From: Pedobacter kyonggii
GTDB lineage: Bacteria; Bacteroidota; Bacteroidia; Sphingobacteriales; Sphingobacteriaceae
NCBI RefSeq assembly: GCF_004310665.1
Contig: NZ_SIXF01000032.1
Location: 1-64,000, forward strand
Reading direction: 5' to 3'
DNA length: 64,000 nucleotides
The notes under the pieces were generated by a model. That model was not told the DNA's origin, ran no database searches, and saw only the letters and a program-made list of their open reading frames with translations. The position numbers and the translations under genes are program-made. This document shows, piece after piece, positions 18,485 through 26,874 of the stretch (position 1 is the stretch's first letter; each line of letters opens with the position of its first letter).

Positions 18485-20002
18485 ATGGCATTTGTAAATT
18501 CAATTTTTACCTGGTTAATGAAAAAGCGGATCCACCAGATCGAGCTTTTTATGAAATATCCGTACGATGTTCAGGAAGAGTGGTTCCATAACTTGATTGA
18601 TAGTGCCGAAAATACCGAATGGGGCAAACTGTACGATTATAAATCAATCTTAACCCCACAACAATATCAGGAGCGTGTTCCAATCCAAAACTACGATACA
18701 CTAAAGCCCTACATTGAGCGTATGCTTAATGGCGAACAGAATATTCTTTGGCCATCTGATATCAAATGGTTTGCAAAATCATCAGGTACCACAAGTGATA
18801 GAAGTAAATTTATCCCGGTTTCTCAGGAATCGCTAGAGGAGTGTCATTTTAAAGGTGGTAAGGATATGCTTTCCATTTACTGCAATAACCGTCCCGATAA
18901 CCAGATGTTTACCGGGAAAGGTTTGGTTTTAGGTGGAAGCCATCAGGTTAACCAGTTGAACGAAGATTGTTTTTATGGCGATTTATCTGCGGTGTTGATC
19001 AAAAATCTGCCCATCTGGGCCGAATATTACCGCACGCCCGATATGTCTATCGCATTGATGGATAATTACGAAATTAAGATGGATAGAATGGCTGAAGCCA
19101 CCATCAACGAAAATGTAACCAGTATTTCGGGAGTGCCCACATGGACCATCGTATTGGCCAAAAAAGTACTCGAACTTACTGGGAAGCAAAATTTACTGGA
19201 AGTTTGGCCAAATCTCGAGCTGTATATTCATGGTGCAGTAAACTTCGCACCCTATCGCGAACAGTTTAAACAGCTCATCCCATCCGATGAAATGTATTAT
19301 CTGGAAACTTATAATGCATCCGAAGGATTTTTCGGAATTCAGGATCAGGATCATTCAGAAGAGATGCTGCTGATGCTAGATTATGGTATTTTTTATGAGT
19401 TTGTGCCAATGGAGAATATCTGTGAAGAAAACCCAAAGGCATTAATGCTGGGTGAAGTAGAACTGCATAAAAATTACGCCATTGTTATTTCTACAAATGG
19501 TGGCTTATGGCGCTATATGATTGGCGATACCATTCAATTTACCTCGCTTTCGCCCTACCGTATAAAAATTACCGGACGTACCAAACATTTCATCAATGCC
19601 TTTGGCGAAGAAGTAATCATTGACAATGCAGAACAGGCCTTAACCAAAGCTTGCCAGGAAACCGGTGCCGAAATTAAAGATTATACCGCCGGGCCAATTT
19701 ACTTCAAGGATGAAAAAGCTGGTGGGCACGAATGGATCATTGAATTTGATAAACAGCCCAATGATTTTGAAAAGTTTGTAGATATTATGGACAACACACT
19801 ACGTGCGGTGAATTCCGATTACGATGCCAAACGTTTTAAGGATATGGCCTTAGCGCGCCCTATGGTACACAATGCACCTGCAAATACCTTTTACAACTGG
19901 TTAAAAGCAAAAGATAAACTGGGCGGACAACATAAGGTGCCACGCTTGGCCAACGAGCGTAAATACGTTGATGATATTTTGGAGATGATGAAGTCTGTAT
20001 AA
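18485..20002 (+). CDS. GH3 auxin-responsive promoter family protein
   Basis: A 505-residue protein of the GH3 acyl-adenylate-forming superfamily. Features are an N-terminal basic segment, KSSGTTSDRSKFIPVS (ATP/AMP-binding motif), YNASEGFFGIQD, and GRTKHFINAFGEEVIIDNAEQAL near the C-terminal domain. Plant GH3 enzymes conjugate amino acids to jasmonate or auxin; bacterial homologues are common in Bacteroidota and Cyanobacteria but mostly of unknown substrate. The frame is open to a GTG at 18455, but that part overlaps repeat-like sequence, so ATG 18485 (MAFVNSIFTW) is chosen. It stands between lptB and a YkvA gene. Confidence 0.9.
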   Translation: MAFVNSIFTWLMKKRIHQIELFMKYPYDVQEEWFHNLIDSAENTEWGKLYDYKSILTPQQYQERVPIQNYDTLKPYIERMLNGEQNILWPSDIKWFAKSSGTTSDRSKFIPVSQESLEECHFKGGKDMLSIYCNNRPDNQMFTGKGLVLGGSHQVNQLNEDCFYGDLSAVLIKNLPIWAEYYRTPDMSIALMDNYEIKMDRMAEATINENVTSISGVPTWTIVLAKKVLELTGKQNLLEVWPNLELYIHGAVNFAPYREQFKQLIPSDEMYYLETYNASEGFFGIQDQDHSEEMLLMLDYGIFYEFVPMENICEENPKALMLGEVELHKNYAIVISTNGGLWRYMIGDTIQFTSLSPYRIKITGRTKHFINAFGEEVIIDNAEQALTKACQETGAEIKDYTAGPIYFKDEKAGGHEWIIEFDKQPNDFEKFVDIMDNTLRAVNSDYDAKRFKDMALARPMVHNAPANTFYNWLKAKDKLGGQHKVPRLANERKYVDDILEMMKSV

Positions 20003-20078
20003 CTAACAGATCAATTTCTCAAGATTATGCCGTGACAATTATGGTGCTTTTGGCCGTTAATTTGTAATATAGTTAACT

Positions 20079-20513
20079 ATGAAATTGAATAGGGAGAAAA
20101 TACTGGGTTTCTTTAAAAAATCGCAAAGCAAAGCTTCAGTAATCTTAGGTGATAAGGCCAAAGCCAGCAGTACGATTAAAGATGCACTGGGAAAGGCAGT
20201 GACCAATAAAGGTGACCTGGAAGGTGTTTGGTCGAAACTGGTGTTGTTGTTTGCTGTATCAAAAGATTATGTGAACGGCGATTATACCGAAATTCCGAAA
20301 AGATCGATCATTGCTATTTTGGGTGGTTTGGTCTACTTCTTGTCTCCGGTAGATGTGATCCCTGATTTTGTGCCGGTTTTAGGTTTTGTTGATGATATCT
20401 ACATCTTAAACCTGGTGTATAGGCAAGTGCTTAAAGATCTGGAAAAATATAAAGTTTGGAAAGATGCACAGATCAAATTTATTGGCGATATAGATGGCTC
20501 AACCGCAACATAG
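20079..20513 (+). CDS. YkvA family (DUF1232) protein
   Basis: A 144-residue protein. The hallmark is IIAILGGLVYFLSPVDVIPDFVPVLGFVDDIYIL at about residues 85-118, the DUF1232/YkvA membrane-associated motif. The N-terminal part is basic and helical. Function unknown in all members. It overlaps the following DUF2752 gene by 20 bases in a different frame, so the two are probably translationally coupled. Confidence 0.9.
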   Translation: MKLNREKILGFFKKSQSKASVILGDKAKASSTIKDALGKAVTNKGDLEGVWSKLVLLFAVSKDYVNGDYTEIPKRSIIAILGGLVYFLSPVDVIPDFVPVLGFVDDIYILNLVYRQVLKDLEKYKVWKDAQIKFIGDIDGSTAT

Positions 20514-20814
20514 TTTTCTCGATTGGGTTGGAGAGCATCTTTTTACCTGCCCATTTAGAACCCATTTTGGATTTGATTGCCCGGGCTGTGGCTTTCAGCG
20601 TTCGGTTTTGGCTTTATTTCGGGGCGATTTAATCGCATCATTTAAGTTTTATCCTGCAACAATTCCGCTGATTTTTGTCGTGCTGTTTACCATTGTCCAC
20701 CTTAAGCTCGATTTTAAGTTTGGGGCGCAGCTGATAAAAATCGTTTTCGCAAGTGTTGCAGTAATTATTTTAATCAATTACATTTACAAAATATACACTC
20801 ACCAATTGATCTAA
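20494..20814 (+). CDS. DUF2752 membrane protein
   Basis: A 106-residue protein with two to three transmembrane segments after a cysteine-rich start: TCPFRTHFGFDCPGCGFQRSVLAL, in which CPGCGxxRS is the DUF2752 hallmark. No known function. It begins inside the YkvA gene and is followed 8 bases later by a DUF4190-like gene, forming a three-gene run of small membrane proteins. Confidence 0.88.
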   Translation: MAQPQHSFLDWVGEHLFTCPFRTHFGFDCPGCGFQRSVLALFRGDLIASFKFYPATIPLIFVVLFTIVHLKLDFKFGAQLIKIVFASVAVIILINYIYKIYTHQLI

Positions 20815-20822
20815 ATATAGCT

Positions 20823-21302
20823 ATGTCAGAAGAACAGGAAACCCCTCAAGAAAATAAACCAATTGATCTTTCAAAAGATAAAAATCAAGAACCTGCACCA
20901 TTTCAGCCGTTAGGTAATGGTCCGGTAACCCCGCCACCATTTCAGCAACCGCCGCCATTTGGACAGTTTGGAGGAGGAGGTTTTGGTCAGCAGAATTTGC
21001 CAAACTCCACAGCTTCGCTAGTATTGGGTATTTTAGCTATACCAGCATGTTGCTTTTATGGGATATTTGGATTGATTTTTGGCGTAATTGCTTGGATATT
21101 AGGCGCAGGTGATATGAAAAAGTATCAGCTTAATCCAAGTTTGTACACCGAATCATCGTACAAAAATGCTAAGGCAGGTAAGATCTGCGGGATGATTGCG
21201 ACGATTTTAAGTGCATTGATGGTGCTTATGTTTATACTTATCATTGTAGGTGTGGTTGCAAATCCACATATGTTTGAGAATTTTTTAAGAGATCTGAAAT
21301 AG
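20823..21302 (+). CDS. DUF4190-like small membrane protein
   Basis: A 159-residue protein. Residues 1-58 are hydrophilic and rich in Pro, Gln and Gly (PPPFQQPPPFGQFGGGGFG). Then come a membrane segment NSTASLVLGILAIPACCFYGIFGLIFGVIAWILG, a loop with YKNAKAGKICGMIATIL, and a second membrane segment. This matches DUF4190 and the Bacteroidota CCC-motif membrane proteins (only two adjacent cysteines here). Role unknown. Last gene of the run, followed by a perfect hairpin terminator. Confidence 0.8.
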   Translation: MSEEQETPQENKPIDLSKDKNQEPAPFQPLGNGPVTPPPFQQPPPFGQFGGGGFGQQNLPNSTASLVLGILAIPACCFYGIFGLIFGVIAWILGAGDMKKYQLNPSLYTESSYKNAKAGKICGMIATILSALMVLMFILIIVGVVANPHMFENFLRDLK

Positions 21303-21330
21303 GCTGAATTTAATTTTACCTTAAAAATAT

Positions 21331-21368
21331 AAATCGAATGGTGCATGCCATTCGATTTTCTTATTTTT
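21331..21368 (+). terminator. Rho-independent terminator after the DUF4190-like gene
   Basis: Perfect 11-bp stem aaatcgaatgg/ccattcgattt with loop tgcatg, followed by ttcttattttt. Confidence 0.9.
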
Positions 21369-21369
21369 G
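21362..21369 (+). promoter_or_regulatory. Putative -7 element (TATTTTTG) of the bacilliredoxin gene
   Basis: Exact TAnnTTTG match, 33 bases before the ATG at 21403. It overlaps the T-tract of the preceding terminator, so terminator and promoter are packed together. Confidence 0.45.
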
Positions 21370-21402
21370 TAGGATTGAAATTGTAAATAAAAAACTAAGA
21401 TA

Positions 21403-21813
21403 ATGTATCCAGAATATTTAGTAGAGCCAATGCGTAAGGAATTAACTAACGTGGGTTTTCAAGAATTAAAAAACGCAGAAGACGTAGATCAAGCTATTAA
21501 AGGCGAAGGAACTGTGTTGGTAGTAGTAAATTCGGTTTGCGGTTGCGCAGCAGCAAATGCTCGCCCAGCTGCCAGAGCTGCAGCAGCACACGAAAAACAC
21601 CCTGATAAATTGGTTACTGTTTTTGCAGGAATGGAAAAAGAGGCGGTAGATCAGGCAAGAAATTACATGATGCCTTTCCCTCCATCTTCTCCGGCAATGG
21701 CGTTATTTAAAGATGGTAAATTGGTTCACATGATCGAGCGTCACCAGATTGAAGGCCGTCCGGCACAAATGATTGCTGATAACCTGATCGGTGCTTTTGA
21801 ACAATACTGTTAA
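21403..21813 (+). CDS. BrxA/BrxB family bacilliredoxin
   Basis: A 136-residue thioredoxin-fold protein of the YphP/YqiW (DUF1094) family. The active site is SVCGCAAANARPA with Cys46 and Cys48, the CGC motif of bacilliredoxins. In Firmicutes these remove bacillithiol from oxidised proteins; in Bacteroidota the thiol partner could be bacillithiol too, but no biosynthesis gene is in this window. Full length. Followed by a hairpin terminator. Confidence 0.93.
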   Translation: MYPEYLVEPMRKELTNVGFQELKNAEDVDQAIKGEGTVLVVVNSVCGCAAANARPAARAAAAHEKHPDKLVTVFAGMEKEAVDQARNYMMPFPPSSPAMALFKDGKLVHMIERHQIEGRPAQMIADNLIGAFEQYC

Positions 21814-21872
21814 AAATTGATTACACAGATTATTGAATTACACCGATAAGAAGGTGATTTAAATGATAATGA

Positions 21873-21901
21873 GATGGTGAATGGGAACATTCACCATTTT
21901 G
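21873..21901 (+). terminator. Hairpin terminator after the bacilliredoxin gene
   Basis: Perfect 10-bp stem atggtgaatg/cattcaccat with a ggaa loop and a short T run; about 60 bases after the stop codon. Confidence 0.65.
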
Positions 21902-21923
21902 CGTTTATGAGTTTCGTTAATTT

Positions 21924-22044
21924 GTCATCCTGAATGCAATGAAGGGTCTAAGTAGCCGATATACAGGCAAATAACTATATCTATTTTATTGAATTTAAGG
22001 TGCTGTGTGTCCAGTTAGAGATTCTTCACTGCGTTCAGAATGAC
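21924..22044. repeat. Short palindromic repeat, family B copy 2 (long form)
   Basis: gtcatcctgaatgcaatgaagggtct at the left mirrors gagattcttcactgcgttcagaatgac at the right. It is the reverse-complementary family B arrangement with a longer centre, between convergent bacilliredoxin and cdaA genes. Confidence 0.7.
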
Positions 22045-22091
22045 AACGCCCTTATCTGTGTAATCACCTAAAATCCGAAAATCTGTGGTTA

Positions 22092-22883
22092 CTAAAAATC
22101 CTTATTCAGTAATTTCTCTAATTCTCCAAACGAAACATTCATCCTTACCCTACCTTGTTTGGCGTACGATATTTCCCCGGTTTCTTCTGATATAATTACT
22201 GCAACGGCATCGGTTGTTTCAGAAACGCCAATGCCCGCTCGGTGCCTTAAACCAAACTGTGAGGGTAATTGGTCGTTATCTGTTAAAGGCAGAATACAGC
22301 TCGCACTTTTAATTTTGTTTTCAGAAATAACCACAGCGCCATCATGCAGCGGACTGTTTTTCTGAAAGATACTTTCCAGTAAACGTTTCGATATTTTAGC
22401 GTCAACAAGTTCACAGCTATTGGCAAAAAACTGCTCATCGTAAAATTTAACGAATACCATTAATGCTCCTGTACGCGTTTTCTTCATGCTTTTACAGGCA
22501 TCAATAATTGGTTTTATACGGGTTAAATTATTCCTTTCAATTTCTTTTCTACCAAATAAATATCCCCACCAGGCCTTATTCTTTTGTAAAAAAGCATTTT
22601 TCCCGATCAATAAGAGAAAACGCCTGATCTCTGGGTGAAAAATTACAATCAATGCAATAATCCCCACACTCATAAATTTCTCTATTATGGCCGTGAGTAA
22701 TTTCATATGCAAAGCATCAACAATATGATAGAATATTGCGATGATGAGCATTCCAACCAGTAGATTAACAGCTAAGGTGTTGCGGATTAGCGTATACACG
22801 TAATAGATTAATAGTGCTACGAGCACGATGTCTACCACATCGGTAATGGTGAATTTTACGAAATCAAAATCTAATCCTTTCAT
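22092..22883 (-). CDS. cdaA: Diadenylate cyclase CdaA (c-di-AMP synthase)
   Basis: A 263-residue protein with three N-terminal transmembrane segments (about residues 15-90) and a DisA_N/DAC domain. HDGAVVISENKI carries the DGA motif and FGLRHRAGIGVSE the RHR motif, both needed for ATP binding and c-di-AMP formation. CdaA is the membrane-bound cyclase type, normally linked to potassium and osmolyte control. An upstream TTG (22892) is possible, but ATG 22883 (MKGLDFDF) is preferred, with a near-consensus TATCTTGC element just before it. It lies downstream of folP on the same strand, separated by repeats, a pairing I recall as common in Bacteroidota. Confidence 0.93.
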   Translation of the reverse strand: MKGLDFDFVKFTITDVVDIVLVALLIYYVYTLIRNTLAVNLLVGMLIIAIFYHIVDALHMKLLTAIIEKFMSVGIIALIVIFHPEIRRFLLLIGKNAFLQKNKAWWGYLFGRKEIERNNLTRIKPIIDACKSMKKTRTGALMVFVKFYDEQFFANSCELVDAKISKRLLESIFQKNSPLHDGAVVISENKIKSASCILPLTDNDQLPSQFGLRHRAGIGVSETTDAVAVIISEETGEISYAKQGRVRMNVSFGELEKLLNKDF

Positions 22884-22926
22884 TAGTGGCAAGATAGCAA
22901 AACGGTTTTCAGTTTACAAGCAAGAT

Positions 22927-22976
22927 AGGTTAACTGTTTAAATTGGTTGAAAAGAGGTTAACTGTTTAAACTGGTT
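22927..22976 (+). repeat. Tandem 22-bp repeat (GTTAAC-rich)
   Basis: AGGTTAACTGTTTAAA followed by t/cTGGTT occurs twice, at 22927-22948 and 22955-22976, with one mismatch. It is related to tracts at 51673 and about 56520. Confidence 0.6.
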
Positions 22977-22985
22977 ATTAATGAT

Positions 22986-23053
22986 CGTCACCCTGAACTT
23001 GTTTCAGGGTCTTTATCGGGAAAACAGATGCTGAAACAAGTTCAGCAGGACGA
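22986..23053. repeat. Short palindromic repeat, family B copy 3
   Basis: cgtcaccctgaacttgtttc at the left and gaaacaagttcagcaggacg at the right are near-perfect reverse complements around a centre of about 27 bases. Confidence 0.8.
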
Positions 23054-23128
23054 ATTTAGTGTGAAGTTGCAGCCTTGTGCCGATTTTATATAGGATCAGG
23101 GCTAAATAACAAATAGCTTGCACCTGCA

Positions 23129-23980
23129 TTAATCTAGCATCCCAACTAAATGCACACATTCTACCGCTTCCTTAACATCATGTACCCTTAAAATACCTGC
23201 ACCTTTCTGTAGTGCAATCGTATTGAGTACAGAGGTTCCGTTCAGCGCTTCAGCAGCCGAATTGCCGAGTGTTTTGTAAATCATTCCTTTACGCGAGAAG
23301 CCTACTAAAATGGGGAGTTTGAAAATTTTAAAAGCTTCCAATTGGTTAAGCAGCTCATAATTATGTTCGATTGTTTTTCCAAAGCCAAAACCAGGGTCAA
23401 TAATTACGTCGTGAACATGAAGTGCCCTAAGCGCCGCAACTTTTTTCGCCAGGTAATCAATTACTTCCAATAACACATTGTCATAAACAGGGTTTTGCTG
23501 CATATTTTGGGGCGTACCCTTCATGTGCATAATCATATAGGGTACCTGTAATTTAGCCACAGTTTCGAACATCTGGTCGTCCATATCTCCTGCGGCAATA
23601 TCATTAATGATGTGCGCACCAGCCCGAATCGTTTCCTCCGCTACTTTGGCCCTGAAGGTATCGATAGAAATAACCGCTTCGGGAAATGTTTTTACTAAAC
23701 TTTCTACCACAGGCACTAAACGGTCAACCTCTTCATTGGTAGAAATATCTTTTGCTCCTGGTCTGGATGAGTATCCGCCTATATCAATAAATGTAGCACC
23801 TTCATTAAGGAATTGAGCTCCTTTAGTTAAAGCTTCGTCTATTGATTTTGTGCGGCTACTGCTGTAAAAAGAATCGGGGGTTATATTTAAAATACCCATC
23901 ACTTTTGGGCTGCTTAAATCGATAAGCTTACCTTTAATGTTTAAGCTTTGTTTGGGCTCAAAAAAGTTTTTTTCTGCCAT
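23129..23980 (-). CDS. folP: Dihydropteroate synthase
   Basis: A 283-residue TIM-barrel enzyme joining p-aminobenzoate to 6-hydroxymethyl-dihydropterin pyrophosphate in folate synthesis, the sulfonamide target. Diagnostic motifs are VMGILNITPDSFYSSSR (pterin and phosphate loop), INDIAAGDMD, MHMKGTPQNMQ, DPGFGFGKTIEHNYELL and VGFSRKGMI. Normal length. It precedes cdaA on the same strand with a repeat-filled gap of about 245 bases, so shared transcription is uncertain. Divergent from the DUF1599 gene at 24074. Confidence 0.96.
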   Translation of the reverse strand: MAEKNFFEPKQSLNIKGKLIDLSSPKVMGILNITPDSFYSSSRTKSIDEALTKGAQFLNEGATFIDIGGYSSRPGAKDISTNEEVDRLVPVVESLVKTFPEAVISIDTFRAKVAEETIRAGAHIINDIAAGDMDDQMFETVAKLQVPYMIMHMKGTPQNMQQNPVYDNVLLEVIDYLAKKVAALRALHVHDVIIDPGFGFGKTIEHNYELLNQLEAFKIFKLPILVGFSRKGMIYKTLGNSAAEALNGTSVLNTIALQKGAGILRVHDVKEAVECVHLVGMLD

Positions 23981-24073
23981 AATAAACCCTTTCGGGATTT
24001 GGGTTTCGCTTTAAAAATGTATCTTTAGCTTTTGTTTTTTCACGACAAAAATACACTAAAAACTAAATAATTA

Positions 24074-24625
24074 TTGGCTTTGGCACAAACAAATACCTCT
24101 ACCGAATTTGATGAAGTGATTGCAGTTTGCAGATCATTATTTTTAAAAAAGACTAAAGATTATGGCACTGCATGGCGGATTTTAAGACCAAGTTCGATAA
24201 CCGATCAGATCTTTATCAAAGCACAACGCATCCGTACCCTCGAAGAAAAGAAAGTAAGTAAGGTAGGAGAGGGCGTAATATCTGAATACATCGGGATTGT
24301 AAATTATTGTATTATAGCCATGATGCAGCTCGAACTGACAGAAAGTGATCCGAACGAGATGCCTTATGCCGAAGTTGAAAAAAGATTTGAAGAAAAGGTA
24401 ACGGAAACCAAAGATTTAATGTTTGCTAAAAACCACGATTATGGTGAGGCGTGGCGCGATATGCGCATTAGCTCGTTAACCGATCTGATTTTGATGAAAA
24501 TTTTTAGGGTAAAACAGATAGAAGACAACGAAGGGCAAACCCTGGCTTCGGAAGGTGTTAATGCGAATTATCAGGATATGTTGAACTATTCGGTTTTTGC
24601 ACTGATTAAACTCGGCGTTAAATAA
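24074..24625 (+). CDS. DUF1599 domain protein (nucleotide modification associated)
   Basis: A 183-residue protein made of two homologous repeats: FDEVIAVCRSLFLKKTKDYGTAWRILRPSSITDQIFIKAQRIRTLEE at residues 12-58, and KDLMFAKNHDYGEAWRDMRISSLTDLILMKIFRVKQIED at about 115-155. The KxxDYGxAWR..R..S.TD pattern is DUF1599. Function unproven; the family has been linked to nucleotide metabolism. The only start available is TTG (at 24074 or 24080); no ATG precedes the conserved region. Likely first gene of a run with the BT_3928 protein. Confidence 0.85.
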   Translation: MALAQTNTSTEFDEVIAVCRSLFLKKTKDYGTAWRILRPSSITDQIFIKAQRIRTLEEKKVSKVGEGVISEYIGIVNYCIIAMMQLELTESDPNEMPYAEVEKRFEEKVTETKDLMFAKNHDYGEAWRDMRISSLTDLILMKIFRVKQIEDNEGQTLASEGVNANYQDMLNYSVFALIKLGVK

Positions 24626-24661
24626 ATGGCGTAATAGCCTTTAAAAAAAAGATACATACAG

Positions 24662-25813
24662 ATGCGAAACATACTTTTAAGATTTTCCAGGATTTTTGTT
24701 GGTGCTTTATTTATATTTTCAGGATTAATAAAGGCAAACGATCCACTTGGTTTTGGCTATAAACTACAGGAATATTTTGAAGTTTTTCACATGAATTTCC
24801 TGAGTGGAATGGCCACTGGTATTGCCATTTTACTTTGCACTTTAGAAATTGTTCTCGGTGCCTTATTGCTATTGGGTTTCTGGAGTAAAAAGGTAGCCTG
24901 GGGTTTATTGCTTCTTATTATTTTTTTTACCCTGCTAACATTTATATCTGCAACGTTCAAAGTAGTGACCAGTTGTGGCTGTTTTGGCGATGCCATTCCG
25001 CTTACCCCATGGCAGTCGTTCAGTAAAGATCTGATCCTTTTAGCACTTATCATTGTTATTTTCTTAAACAAGAACCTGATCCAGCCTTTATTTAAAAAAG
25101 AAACTACCCAAAGAAATATTGCCATTGTAGTAACGGTTATATCTTTAGGTTTTGGTTTGTATACTTACAATGTTTTGCCGATTATCGATTTCCTGCCTTA
25201 TAAGGTCGGTGCACATCTTCCATCATTAATGGTGATTCCTCCGGGAGAAAAACCAGATGAATTTGAGATCATGTATCACTTAAAGAACAAGAAAACCAAT
25301 GAAGAGAAAGATATGAGCGATAAAGCCTATCTTAAAACAGAGATCTGGAAGGATAACAATTGGGAAATTATCGGTGAACCGGCAAAAAGGCTGGTTAAAA
25401 AAGGTTTTGAACCTAAAATTAAAGACCTGAACATTACAGATGCTTCGGGTACCGATTATACCAAAGAACTGATCGAAAACCCTTATTATAATTTGATCTT
25501 TGTAGCCTACGATCTTCATGCTACAAACGAGGCCGCTATTGGTAAACTAAACGCCTTGGCTTTAAACGCTACGCAGCAGTTTAATATCCGGACAGTATTG
25601 CTTACTTCCAATTCGGCTCAGGATGCACAGGCTTTTATCAAAAAAAACAACCTGTTTTCGGAGGTTTTTTATGCTGATGCCGTACCTTTAAAAAGTATGG
25701 TAAGGGCAAATCCTGGTGTTTTATTGATGAAGAACGGCGTGGTAATCAATAAATGGCATTTTCACAACGTACCCACTTTCGACCAGCTCAGTCGAAAATA
25801 TTTCGATAAATAA
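24662..25813 (+). CDS. BT_3928-family DoxX/MauE-like membrane protein
   Basis: A 383-residue protein. Residues 1-150 form a four-helix DoxX/MauE membrane domain (FSRIFVGALFIFSGLIKANDPLGFGYKLQEYFE), including a Cys pair in VVTSCGCFGDAIPLTPWQSFSKD. A fifth membrane span follows, then a C-terminal thioredoxin-like domain (about residues 280-380) without an obvious CxxC. The family is Bacteroidota-typical, and the DoxX-thioredoxin fusion suggests a periplasmic redox role. It is followed 2 bases later by an ABC permease. Confidence 0.85.
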   Translation: MRNILLRFSRIFVGALFIFSGLIKANDPLGFGYKLQEYFEVFHMNFLSGMATGIAILLCTLEIVLGALLLLGFWSKKVAWGLLLLIIFFTLLTFISATFKVVTSCGCFGDAIPLTPWQSFSKDLILLALIIVIFLNKNLIQPLFKKETTQRNIAIVVTVISLGFGLYTYNVLPIIDFLPYKVGAHLPSLMVIPPGEKPDEFEIMYHLKNKKTNEEKDMSDKAYLKTEIWKDNNWEIIGEPAKRLVKKGFEPKIKDLNITDASGTDYTKELIENPYYNLIFVAYDLHATNEAAIGKLNALALNATQQFNIRTVLLTSNSAQDAQAFIKKNNLFSEVFYADAVPLKSMVRANPGVLLMKNGVVINKWHFHNVPTFDQLSRKYFDK

Positions 25814-25815
25814 AT

Positions 25816-26871
25816 ATGATCGGATACGCACTAAAAAAACTGATGTATGGGCTGCTGGTAATGGGCGGTGTAATATTGGTTGTTTTTGTGCTGTTTAATA
25901 TTTTACCTGGTGACCCTGCACGGATGACGATGGGACAAAGGGCTGATGTGCAATCGCTCGAAGCCGTTCGCAAAGAATTTGGCTTAGACCGATCCAAACC
26001 TGTTCAGTTCATTTTATACATTAACGATTTATCGCCAATTAGCATTCTGGATAACGATAGTACCAATCAACAAAAATATCATTACGCAAAACTGATGGCC
26101 TTTGATAATAAGGTGCTGGTGATAAAATGGCCTTATCTCCGTAGCTCTTACCAGACCAAACGTGATGTAACAGCTATACTTTCCGAAACGGTACCGAATA
26201 CTTTTATCCTGGCTTTAACAGCGATGATTTTCGCCACAATAATCGGTGTGTTTTTGGGTGTTTTATCAGCCGTTTATAAAGATTCGTGGATCGATAAATC
26301 GGCCAATGCATTTGCCATTCTGGGTATATCAGCGCCTTCTTTTTTTGCAGGGATTATTATTGCCTGGCTTTTTGGCTTTGTGCTGAGCAATTTTACAGGT
26401 CTAAAAATGAGCGGCAGCTTATATTCTTACGATCCCTTTAATGGTGAGGTATTAACCTTAAGAAACCTATGGCTGCCAATGATTACCCTTGGTTTAAGAC
26501 CTTTAGCGATTATTGTACAGTTAACCAGAAGCGCAATGCTGGATGTTTTGGCGCAGGATTATATCAGGACCGCAAGAGCCAAAGGCTTAAGTAGAAATGC
26601 CATAATTTATAAACACGCTTTAAAAAATGCTATGAACCCAGTAATTACGGCCATTTCAGGATGGTTTGCCTCATTGCTGGCGGGGTCTTTTTTTGTAGAG
26701 TACATTTTCGGTTATAACGGATTGGGCAGAACAACAGTAACCGCTTTAGAAATGTCTGATTTTCCGGTGGTGATGGGTTCTATTCTTTTTATCGCTTTCG
26801 TATTTGTGGTCATCAACATTCTGGTTGATATTTTATATGCCTATGTTGATCCTAGGGTTAAATTAAGTTAA
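25816..26871 (+). CDS. ABC transporter permease (DppB/OppB-like)
   Basis: A 351-residue inner-membrane permease of the oligopeptide/nickel type (BPD_transp_1). N-terminal GVILVVFVLFNILPGDPARMTMG and VRKEFGLDRS, six membrane segments and the EAA-type loop LAQDYIRTARAKGLSRNAIIYKHALKNAMNPVITA identify it. A region of about 50 residues inserted after the first span (ILYINDLSPISILDN...) is periplasmic. No partner permease, ATPase or binding protein is adjacent, so its complex must be completed from genes elsewhere. Tightly linked to the DoxX gene upstream and the DinB gene downstream. Confidence 0.9.
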   Translation: MIGYALKKLMYGLLVMGGVILVVFVLFNILPGDPARMTMGQRADVQSLEAVRKEFGLDRSKPVQFILYINDLSPISILDNDSTNQQKYHYAKLMAFDNKVLVIKWPYLRSSYQTKRDVTAILSETVPNTFILALTAMIFATIIGVFLGVLSAVYKDSWIDKSANAFAILGISAPSFFAGIIIAWLFGFVLSNFTGLKMSGSLYSYDPFNGEVLTLRNLWLPMITLGLRPLAIIVQLTRSAMLDVLAQDYIRTARAKGLSRNAIIYKHALKNAMNPVITAISGWFASLLAGSFFVEYIFGYNGLGRTTVTALEMSDFPVVMGSILFIAFVFVVINILVDILYAYVDPRVKLS

Positions 26872-26874
26872 ACC

